A stretch of DNA of 38,586 nucleotides from Flavobacteriales bacterium (GTDB lineage Bacteria; Bacteroidota; Bacteroidia; Flavobacteriales_D; Crocinitomicaceae), in the NCBI GenBank assembly GCA_009885545.1, contig VFKM01000011.1, forward strand, positions 1 through 38,586, in the 5' to 3' direction. The notes beneath the pieces are model-generated. The model did not search any database, had not been told where the DNA came from, and was given only the letters and a program-made list of their open reading frames with translations. Below, piece by piece: positions 31,939 to 38,586 of this stretch (within the stretch, counting starts at the first letter, position 1; the number at the start of each line of letters is the position of its first letter). A program made the translations under genes and the position numbers.

Positions 31939-31966
31939 AAAAGGTCGGCGATTGTCGGCCTTTTTT
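31939..31966 (+). terminator. Rho-independent terminator
   Basis: AAAAGGTCGGC (31939-31949) pairs with GTCGGCCTTTT (31954-31964) as an 11-bp stem with two G-T wobbles and a GATT loop, followed by a T run. It sits 18 bp after the PNGase F-related gene. Confidence 0.9.
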
Positions 31967-32123
31967 GATTAATAAAACTTGACAATGTACAAATCGAAAG
32001 GTTATTATAAATTGAATTCAAATAGCTGATCAAATATGATAAATCTGCGTTTTTTGTGGGAACTTTTTTTTGACACTTTTTCTCCCGCTGATCTCACTGA
32101 AATAAAAGGATAACTTTCATTAA

Positions 32124-33269
32124 TTACCTAAAATATCTTTTCAAATCCAATAACGGCTTTTCAAAACACTTCATGCTTAAATAAGCTGTGGCGTATGTGC
32201 TCGTAAAAACAACCAGAATATAAAGAATGAATTGCCACACAGAATCGGTGAATCCATTATTGTCAAAGAAAATGCTCCAGTAATAAATGAAAACACAATG
32301 AAACATGTAAAAGCCGTATGTTAATTTTCCCGATTGAAAGAAATAAGGAACCTTGTCTATTTTGTAAAATGAGTTATCGGAATAAACCTGTTCTAAAATC
32401 ACAAAGGCAAAAAACAAACCGATAACAACCTTTTCAATTGAAAAGAGGACACCTTTAAAAATTGCGTTAGAAGTTATAATCAAACAAATTCCTATAGCGT
32501 AAATAATTAACAAGTGGATTTTTTTGATTGGTTTTAAGATCTTTTGAATGGAATATTTTTGAACCAAATAAGCTAGCAATCCACCAATTGCAAGATCACT
32601 AATTACAGCGAACGTATGAAAGTAAAGCGTTCTTTCATCAGCCAAATTCAAAAAACGAAAACAGATTGAAATCAGAATTAATACGATAAAATAAAGATGG
32701 AAATACTTCCCTTTTCGAAAGAAAGGTAAAACGGCCATTAAAAACATCCAGCTTAAATAGAATTGCTCTTCAATGCTCACGGACCAATTTACCGTTAGAA
32801 AATTCAAACTATCTGTTAGTCCAACAGCTATTTCATCGATATTGGAGAGGAAACTCCCGTACATTAAAAGAGAATGACTTGTTGACTGACCAAAAGGTAA
32901 ATGTGGAAAAATAAAAAACCCAAAAAGAAGTAAAAGGAAATAAAGTGGCCAAATTCGCAAGATCCGTCGCATGAAAAAGTGTTTCACATTGACGCTTCCA
33001 TTTTTCGAAATTTCATTGAGCAACAAGAAAGTGATTAAAAATCCACTCAAAACAAAAAACAATCCTACTCCATGATGTCCTTTTGAAGCAAGTTTGTAGA
33101 TGAACTTAAACGCATTGCTATTTGTGAAATCTCCCCAAATATATCTGTTTAACGTGAAGCAATGAAAGATGAACACCATTAGCGCACCACAAAAACGAAG
33201 ACCATTTAAATTGTCAAAAAAAGGTCTTTCAGATAAAATGCTATTCTTTTGCTGTTCCAAAGTTTGCAA
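32124..33269 (-). CDS. Acyltransferase 3 family membrane protein
   Basis: A 381-residue integral membrane protein with about ten hydrophobic helices. The conserved early FIFHCF motif gives the catalytic-type histidine near residue 36, and there is an arginine-rich MRRILRIWPLYFLLL near residues 100-115 and 'SVSIEEQFYLSWMF'. The family (Acyl_transf_3; OatA and NodX relatives) moves O-acetyl or other acyl groups onto cell-envelope sugars. It has no SGNH domain. It is divergent from LhgO, their starts 39 bp apart. Confidence 0.9.
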   Translation of the reverse strand: MQTLEQQKNSILSERPFFDNLNGLRFCGALMVFIFHCFTLNRYIWGDFTNSNAFKFIYKLASKGHHGVGLFFVLSGFLITFLLLNEISKNGSVNVKHFFMRRILRIWPLYFLLLLFGFFIFPHLPFGQSTSHSLLMYGSFLSNIDEIAVGLTDSLNFLTVNWSVSIEEQFYLSWMFLMAVLPFFRKGKYFHLYFIVLILISICFRFLNLADERTLYFHTFAVISDLAIGGLLAYLVQKYSIQKILKPIKKIHLLIIYAIGICLIITSNAIFKGVLFSIEKVVIGLFFAFVILEQVYSDNSFYKIDKVPYFFQSGKLTYGFYMFHCVFIYYWSIFFDNNGFTDSVWQFILYILVVFTSTYATAYLSMKCFEKPLLDLKRYFR

Positions 33270-33308
33270 TGATTAATTTTACGCCAAATTAATGTAAATC
33301 TCAGAATT

Positions 33309-34523
33309 ATGACATTTGATATCGCAATTATTGGTGGAGGAATTGTTGGAGCGGCAACTTTATACAAACTTCAACTCAAATATCCAGACCTTAAAATCGT
33401 GTTGATTGAGAAAATGGATATCTTGGCGGATCATCAAACTGGTCATAATTCAGGAGTTATTCACTCTGGACTGTATTACAAACCAGGATCCTTAAAAGCA
33501 AAAAATTGTATTCAAGGTCGACATGAATTAGTTGCATTTGCAAAAGAGCATGGGATTCCTCATGATATTTGTGGGAAAGTTGTTGTCGCAACAGACCCAT
33601 CTGAGTTGGAGAACATGGAAAAGGTATTCAAAACTGGCCTAGAAAACGAGATTGAAGGAATTGAATGGATTACTGCTGAACAAGTAAAAGAACACGAACC
33701 ATTTGTTGAAAGTATTGGTGGGATTTGGGTTCCTTGTACAGGAATCATCGACTTCCGTGCTGCAACAGCGAAAATGGTTGAATTGGCCTTAGCGCTTCAA
33801 CCAGAAAGTAAATTGGAACTTGGCAACGAAGTTCTTGAAATTGAAAAAGGAGAAAAAACATCCAAAATAATTACGAATAAAGGATCTTTCGAAGCTAAAT
33901 ATTTAGTTTTTTGTGCTGGTTTGCAAGCAGATCGTTTGGCCCGAAAAGACGGTGTTGATTTAAAGGAACAAGTCGTTGGATTTAGAGGCGATTATTACGA
34001 ATTAACAGAAGGAGCAAAACATAAAATTAAAAACTTAATATACCCAGTTCCAAATCCTGACTTCCCATTTTTAGGTGTACATTTTACGCGTATGACAGAT
34101 GGCGAAATTGAATGCGGTCCGAATGCAGTGTTTACGTTTAAAAGAGAAGGATATGGTAAAACAGATTTTTCTTGGAGAGATACGTGGGATGCTTTAACTT
34201 ATGGCGGAACTTGGAAATTGTTTTTCAAAAATATGTCTTTTGGCATTGCTGAATATCGCCGTGCGTTTTCAAAGCGTTTATTCCTAAAAACACTGCAACG
34301 AATGGTACCTTCTTTAACAATGGAAGATCTTAAGCCAGGTAGAGCAGGAGTGAGGGCTTTATTACTCGCTAGAGATGGTGATACTCGTGATGATTTCAGA
34401 ATCGAATACCACGGTAATTCAATACACGTTTTAAATGCTCCTTCACCAGCTGCAACTGCATCACTTGCAATTGGAGGATACATAGCAGAAGAAGCTGAAA
34501 AACATTTTGAGTTGAAAAAGTAA
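33309..34523 (+). CDS. lhgO: L-2-hydroxyglutarate oxidase
   Basis: A 404-residue FAD enzyme that oxidises L-2-hydroxyglutarate to 2-oxoglutarate, feeding electrons to the respiratory chain. It has the N-terminal FAD-binding IIGGGIVGAATLYKL (residues 6-20) and the diagnostic TGHNSGVIHSGLYYKPGSLK. Later come VPCTGIIDFR and FCAGLQADRLA, then 'FPFLGVHFTRMTDGEIECGP' and the C-terminal NAPSPAATASLAIG. Its length is normal. No csiD or gab genes are nearby, so it probably acts as a repair enzyme for L-2-hydroxyglutarate. The palindrome right after its stop may be a weak terminator. Confidence 0.93.
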   Translation: MTFDIAIIGGGIVGAATLYKLQLKYPDLKIVLIEKMDILADHQTGHNSGVIHSGLYYKPGSLKAKNCIQGRHELVAFAKEHGIPHDICGKVVVATDPSELENMEKVFKTGLENEIEGIEWITAEQVKEHEPFVESIGGIWVPCTGIIDFRAATAKMVELALALQPESKLELGNEVLEIEKGEKTSKIITNKGSFEAKYLVFCAGLQADRLARKDGVDLKEQVVGFRGDYYELTEGAKHKIKNLIYPVPNPDFPFLGVHFTRMTDGEIECGPNAVFTFKREGYGKTDFSWRDTWDALTYGGTWKLFFKNMSFGIAEYRRAFSKRLFLKTLQRMVPSLTMEDLKPGRAGVRALLLARDGDTRDDFRIEYHGNSIHVLNAPSPAATASLAIGGYIAEEAEKHFELKK

Positions 34524-34538
34524 AGGAAATTTCCTTTT
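34522..34538 (+). terminator. Weak hairpin after lhgO
   Basis: AAAGGA (34522-34527) pairs with TCCTTT (34532-34537), with a 4-base loop and a short T run. It starts inside the stop codon, and the stem is AT-rich, so it is a weak terminator candidate. Confidence 0.35.
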
Positions 34539-34591
34539 GTTAATAAATAAATCTCTATGATTTGAATAAAACAACATATTTATTCAAATGT

Positions 34592-34599
34592 TATCTTTG
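34592..34599 (+). promoter_or_regulatory. Likely -7 promoter box
   Basis: TATCTTTG fits TAnnTTTG exactly and lies 22 bp before the ATG of the S9 peptidase gene. Confidence 0.5.
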
Positions 34600-34620
34600 G
34601 GTAAACTAACGTAAACCAGC

Positions 34621-37041
34621 ATGAATCGATTTCTTTTTATTTTAGGTAGTTTACTACTCTCCAATTCAATTGTAGCTCAAGAAAATCTTGAATATCAGAA
34701 ACCTCCGAAGGAAATTCTAGATCTTATCGATTATGAAAGAGCGCCTGGAGTAATCATGGATTCGAAAAAAGTAAACATGGTTTTTCTTTACCGTGATAGC
34801 TATAAAACATTAGATGATTTGAATCAAGAAGAGATGAAATTGGCTGGATTACGAATTAATCCTGTGACGAATATTTCGAGCACGGTAACGTACATGAACA
34901 ACATAAAAACTCGAAAGATTAATGGAACAATTGAAATGCAAGTGACTGGACTTCCTGAGAAACCGCGCATTTCAAATCTAAGTTGGTCACCAAACGAACA
35001 GTTTATCGCATTTACTCATACAACAACGAATCAGGTTGAATTGTGGGTGTTGGATCTTTCAACAAATAACTGTAAAAAATTAAGTAATTTGGTTTTAAAC
35101 GCAAATTTAGGTTCTCCGATAACTTGGTTTAAGGATAGCAAATCTTTGTTGGTTCGTGCTATTCCTGCCGACAAACCAAATTTGATTAGTACAAAAAACA
35201 CATTGCCTACTGGTCCAGTTGTGAGTGTTTCTGATGGTTCGAAAGCACAGAACAGAACGTATCAAGATCTCTTGAAAAATCCAATTGATGAAAAGAATTT
35301 TGAATCCTTGGCATCTTCCGAATTGCACAAGGTTTTTCTAGATGGCAAAAGTGAAAAATGGATGGCAAAAGGAATGTACATGGGAGAAAACTTCTCTCCT
35401 GATGGAAATTATATCTTGATAACAATGATTGAGCGTCCATTTTCATATATGGTAACCTATGATCGTTTCCCTAACCGTGAAGTAGTATTCGATTCAAACG
35501 CAAAGAAAATTGCAGAAGTAAACTTTACTCCTTTAACTGAAGTAATGCCTAAAGGATTTATGGCTGTATATGCTGGAAAACGCGGGTTTAGCTGGAGAAG
35601 TGATGAGGCCGCAACACTGTATTTTATGCAAGCTTTGGACAAAGGTGATCCCGAAGTTATGGTTGATTACCGAGATGAAATATTCACGTTGAAAGTACCT
35701 TTTACTCAACAGCCAAGTTCACTTATTAAATTAAAACAACGTGCTTCTGGAATTGAATGGGGAGATGCAACACACGCAATCGCATCTGATTCCTGGTGGA
35801 ATACACGAAATGCTAGAACGTATTTCTTTGATCCGTCTATCGGAAATAGTTCTATGAAATTGCTTTCTGATCGCAATTACGACGATAAATATTCTGATCC
35901 GGGAAGAATGCAAACAACGCGTAATCAATATGGAGAAGATGTGATTCAAATGCTCGGAGATGAAGTCTATCTTTTTGGAGAAGGATTTACAGCCGAAGGA
36001 CAATTTCCATTTATTCATAAAATGAACATTAAAACAGGCGTTCTATCTAAAGTATACCGTTCAGTATATACAGATAAAGTAGAATCGCTTTCCTCTTTTA
36101 TTGATGTGAAGAAAGGTACTGTGCTTGTTCGAATAGAATCGGCAACAGAATATCCAAACTATTTCATTCGCACAATAGGCAAAGGAAAATCTATGCCAGT
36201 GCAAGTTACCAACTTTAAAAATCCTTTCACTGCTTTAGAAAAAGTACATAAAGAAGTGATTAAATACAAGCGCAGCGATGGTTTAGAATTAACAGGGACT
36301 CTTTATTTACCTGCTGGATACGACCGTACTAAAAAAGAAAAATTACCGATGATTATGTGGGCTTATCCAAAAGAATTCAAGGATAAAAACAGTGCAGGTC
36401 AAACAACGACCAACCCAAACCAATTTACATTTCCAAATTATGGTTCACCGATTTATTGGGTAACACGAGGTTATGTAGTTTTAGATAATGCATCTTTCCC
36501 AATTGTAGGGGAGGGCGAAACGCAACCAAATGACAGTTTTATTCCGCAATTAGTAGATAATGCGAAGGCCGCAATCGACGCAGTAGATGCTTTGGGATAT
36601 ATTGACCGTACAAAAGTTGCTGTCGGTGGACATTCCTATGGAGCTTTTATGACTGCCAATCTTTTAACGCATTCCGATTTATTTGCTTGTGGTGTTGCTC
36701 GTAGCGGAGCGTACAACAGAACTTTAACACCATTTGGTTTTCAAAGTGAAGAACGTAATTACTGGGAAGCACAGGATATTTACAATGAGATGTCGCCATT
36801 CATGACGGCAGATAAAATGGATTCACCGTTGTTGTTAGTGCATGGTGAAGCTGACAATAATCCTGGTACGTTCACACTTCAAAGTGAGCGTTATTTTAAT
36901 GCTTTGAAAGGAATGGGTAAACCAACACGTTTGGTTATCTTGCCAAAAGAAAGCCACGGTTATGTAGCCAAAGAAAACATTTTACATTTATTATGGGAAC
37001 AAGATCGTTGGTTCGAAATGTATTTGAAGGGTAAAAAATAA
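34621..37041 (+). CDS. S9 family prolyl oligopeptidase-type serine peptidase
   Basis: An 806-residue exported peptidase with a signal peptide (residues 1-19, SIVAQE). An N-terminal beta-propeller of about 520 residues precedes an alpha/beta-hydrolase domain with the triad S672 (GHSYGAF), D745 (HGEADNN) and H779 (ESHGY). The whole layout resembles secreted glutamyl- or acylaminoacyl-type S9 peptidases of Bacteroidota; exact specificity is not clear. It differs in subfamily from the DPP-IV gene at 13740, with no DW-YEEE motif. It is probably periplasmic and takes part in peptide degradation. Confidence 0.92.
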   Translation: MNRFLFILGSLLLSNSIVAQENLEYQKPPKEILDLIDYERAPGVIMDSKKVNMVFLYRDSYKTLDDLNQEEMKLAGLRINPVTNISSTVTYMNNIKTRKINGTIEMQVTGLPEKPRISNLSWSPNEQFIAFTHTTTNQVELWVLDLSTNNCKKLSNLVLNANLGSPITWFKDSKSLLVRAIPADKPNLISTKNTLPTGPVVSVSDGSKAQNRTYQDLLKNPIDEKNFESLASSELHKVFLDGKSEKWMAKGMYMGENFSPDGNYILITMIERPFSYMVTYDRFPNREVVFDSNAKKIAEVNFTPLTEVMPKGFMAVYAGKRGFSWRSDEAATLYFMQALDKGDPEVMVDYRDEIFTLKVPFTQQPSSLIKLKQRASGIEWGDATHAIASDSWWNTRNARTYFFDPSIGNSSMKLLSDRNYDDKYSDPGRMQTTRNQYGEDVIQMLGDEVYLFGEGFTAEGQFPFIHKMNIKTGVLSKVYRSVYTDKVESLSSFIDVKKGTVLVRIESATEYPNYFIRTIGKGKSMPVQVTNFKNPFTALEKVHKEVIKYKRSDGLELTGTLYLPAGYDRTKKEKLPMIMWAYPKEFKDKNSAGQTTTNPNQFTFPNYGSPIYWVTRGYVVLDNASFPIVGEGETQPNDSFIPQLVDNAKAAIDAVDALGYIDRTKVAVGGHSYGAFMTANLLTHSDLFACGVARSGAYNRTLTPFGFQSEERNYWEAQDIYNEMSPFMTADKMDSPLLLVHGEADNNPGTFTLQSERYFNALKGMGKPTRLVILPKESHGYVAKENILHLLWEQDRWFEMYLKGKK

Positions 37042-37047
37042 TATAAT

Positions 37048-37560
37048 TTAAATAGTCTGATTTTGTTTGTTCTCAATAACAGAATATGATCGATCAAAAA
37101 AATGAGAATTTGGTATAGTGACAACTTCGTTTTCTTTTGTTTTTATATGTACAAAAAAGTAATTCATCTCTATTACTTCACCTTCGTAATTAAAATCTTT
37201 GTGTAGCACTTTTATATAGGATCCCGATTTTACTGGGTGATTAAAGAATATCAAGATACTTGAAGTGATATTTGAAAGCAAAGACCATTGGGCAAAAAAG
37301 GCAATGCCTAGTGCCGTCAATATTGAACTTGCAAAAAGAGCGATATCATTTTGTTTAAAGCCCCATACGCCTGTTAGAAAGATTATTGCAGTTATTGTCG
37401 TAAACAACTGAACAGTTCGTATCGCCATTTTTCTCCTGTCCCTTTCAAGACTGGTTTTTTTGAGAAAATTATTTATGATTATTTTGAATACAAAATAAAG
37501 GATAACATAAATACTTAATATTAAAAGCGTTTCAAGAATTTGAATTTTGTATGGTTCCAT
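37048..37560 (-). CDS. Short MscS-type mechanosensitive channel
   Basis: A 170-residue protein with helices at about residues 10-32, 50-68 and 72-105. The last includes the pore-lining region (ALFASSILTALGIAFFAQWS) and is followed by the MscS beta domain (FNHPVKSGSYIKV, EGEVIEMNYFFVHIKTKE) and the TIPNSHF motif. It ends soon after that motif, so the large C-terminal alpha/beta cage of classic MscS is missing. Such compact channels occur in Bacteroidota; they may respond to osmotic shock. It is the third gene of a minus-strand run after TerC and Fic, starting 4 bp after the fic stop. Confidence 0.88.
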   Translation of the reverse strand: MEPYKIQILETLLILSIYVILYFVFKIIINNFLKKTSLERDRRKMAIRTVQLFTTITAIIFLTGVWGFKQNDIALFASSILTALGIAFFAQWSLLSNITSSILIFFNHPVKSGSYIKVLHKDFNYEGEVIEMNYFFVHIKTKENEVVTIPNSHFFDRSYSVIENKQNQTI

Positions 37561-37563
37561 TGT

Positions 37564-38364
37564 TTATTTTTTAATGTTTATTTTATTTTCTCTATTTATT
37601 CCAATTAGGTTAATGCTTTCATAAAGCAATTGCGCATTTACTAACAAGCGGTCAAGCTCTTGCTCAAAGAACTGTTCTGTAAAAATGTTCCATTCTTTTG
37701 GATGTTTCATCAGTTGTTGAAAACTATTTGAAAGTGTAGTTATATATTCTTTTTTTTGAGGTGCATCATTAATAAAAATAGGAGGATATAAATCATACAT
37801 TAACATCCAATTTTTGGCAATTCTTGTTACTCTTCCATTTCCATCGGCAAAAGGGTGTATTCTTATTAACTCATGATGAAAGTAAATAGCTCTTATAACT
37901 GGATTAGAAATAGATTTTACTTTAAAGAATAATTCAGAAATTAATTGTGGGACTGTTGATGGTTCTGGGCAAATATGGGATCCTATCTGAACTAAGGTTT
38001 GTCTATATCGATTTGGATGAATTGCATTAGTCTCAGGCGAAACTATACGAAGAAGTTGAAATAATTGAATTTCTTTTTCAAAATTATTTTGTACAATTAT
38101 TTCTTCAATTACAAAATCAAGAGATAGTTTTAAGTTTTGTAAATATTCCTTAGCTTCTTCTTCGTTTTGAGCTTCCATTTGAGCATTCTTAATACTCAAT
38201 AATTCTTTTAAATTATTTACACCGTCTAAATAGATATCCAAAAGGTCATCATCAAGGTGGTATCGGCTATAAATAATTAGTCTGTATATTGACTTAATTA
38301 CGTTGTCAATTTCAGTTATCTTTTTTTGATTTATTCGAATGATTTCTATTGGCAATAATTCCAT
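37564..38364 (-). CDS. Fic family protein
   Basis: A 266-residue Fic-domain protein. The active-site loop HPFADGNGRVTR is intact (H170 to R181) and preceded by HHELIRI, so it should transfer AMP (or another nucleotide moiety) from ATP to protein hydroxyls. The N-terminal 100 residues are helical. I see no clear (S/T)xxxE(G/N) inhibitory helix in the N-terminal part, and no antitoxin gene lies beside it. There is no DNA-binding domain after the Fic core. Its ATG begins one base after the TerC stop codon. Its pairing with TerC and MscS genes is unusual. Confidence 0.9.
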   Translation of the reverse strand: MELLPIEIIRINQKKITEIDNVIKSIYRLIIYSRYHLDDDLLDIYLDGVNNLKELLSIKNAQMEAQNEEEAKEYLQNLKLSLDFVIEEIIVQNNFEKEIQLFQLLRIVSPETNAIHPNRYRQTLVQIGSHICPEPSTVPQLISELFFKVKSISNPVIRAIYFHHELIRIHPFADGNGRVTRIAKNWMLMYDLYPPIFINDAPQKKEYITTLSNSFQQLMKHPKEWNIFTEQFFEQELDRLLVNAQLLYESINLIGINRENKINIKK

Positions 38365-38365
38365 A

Positions 38366-38586
38366 TTACTTGTTTTTTACTGTTTTCATTTGAATTACAT
38401 CAACTAAAAATGCAAATGCCATTGAAAAATATATATATCCCTTCGGAATTTTATAGTTAAAGCCCTCAACAAGAAGTGAGACCCCTATCATCATTAAAAA
38501 ACACAATGCTAATATTTTAAACGAAGGATGTTTTCTAATAAACTCACTTATTGGTTTTGAAGCAAATAACATAATAACAACGGTTA
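38366..38586 (-). CDS. TerC family membrane protein, C-terminal part (cut by window edge)
   Basis: The frame stays open from the stop at 38366 to the window end. Visible residues read VVIMLFASKPISEFIRKHPS, a helix LALCFLMMIGVSLLVEGF, then IPKGYIYFSMAFAFLVDVIQ and a basic tail, matching the last two helices of TerC-type proteins. TerC proteins are implicated in manganese export and metal handling. The internal ATG at 38572 is not the start; the true start lies outside the window. Confidence 0.8.
   Translation of the reverse strand, partial: TVVIMLFASKPISEFIRKHPSFKILALCFLMMIGVSLLVEGFNYKIPKGYIYFSMAFAFLVDVIQMKTVKNK

Overview
The window looks like chromosomal DNA of a flavobacterium-like Bacteroidota, probably order Flavobacteriales and possibly near Fluviicola/Crocinitomicaceae; the genus is a guess. 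The grounds are AT-rich DNA, type IX secretion (T9SS) C-terminal sorting domains, PorT-like barrel proteins, many lipoproteins, a PNGase F-like surface protein, DUF2805/TIGR03643 and TAnnTTTG-type promoter boxes.

Region 1 (1-3778) is the main discovery. It is a run of five promoter-poor, same-strand gene cassettes separated by 131-136 bp imperfect inverted repeats with the architecture of integron attC sites. The left R'' box (RYYYAAC-like) ending each of cassettes 1-4 is the exact reverse complement of the GTT box that begins the same cassette, although the boxes differ between cassettes. That co-variation is what excision and integration of circular cassettes by an integron integrase would produce. 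No integrase lies in the window, so this is a CALIN or the distal end of a chromosomal integron whose intI would lie to the left. Cassette products are three exported or lipoproteins of unknown function, a two-helix membrane protein and a GNAT acetyltransferase.

Region 2 (3902-11112) is a set of small stand-alone genes: a cysteine-rich copper-storage (Csp-like) protein, two micro membrane proteins, a DUF2805 protein with an SDR that lacks the catalytic tyrosine, a YdeI-like protein fused to a CDGSH iron-sulfur motif, an FMN reductase, a VOC protein, a DUF983 protein, a PaiA-like GNAT and a WG-repeat protein.

Region 3 (11113-19549) holds a serine beta-lactamase-like hydrolase followed by an apparent insertion flanked by a 37-bp direct repeat. 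The insertion carries a decayed parallel-beta-helix gene and a T9SS cargo gene. Then come a DPP-IV-type peptidase, a barrel protein, two lipoproteins, a DUF1905 protein and a CPBP membrane protease.

Region 4 (19575-26471, all minus strand) is housekeeping: sucD, an FKBP lipoprotein, a TraB/GumN protein, a methyltransferase, a pRiA4b ORF-3-like acidic protein, the CCA-adding enzyme, a TsaC/Sua5 family protein and trmD. Its intergenic gaps carry a mosaic family of short repeats, including a REP-like palindrome. A copy of the palindrome also lies inside the signal-peptide codons of the next gene.

Region 5 (26580-38586) contains an M14 metallopeptidase, a 1154-residue PNGase F-related T9SS protein with a LamG-like insertion, an acyltransferase-3, LhgO, an S9 peptidase, and a minus-strand run of TerC (cut by the window edge), Fic and a short MscS channel. 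Scavenging of protein and glycoprotein by secreted peptidases, coupled to T9SS, is the main physiological theme outside the integron. No rRNA, tRNA, CRISPR array or transposase gene was seen.
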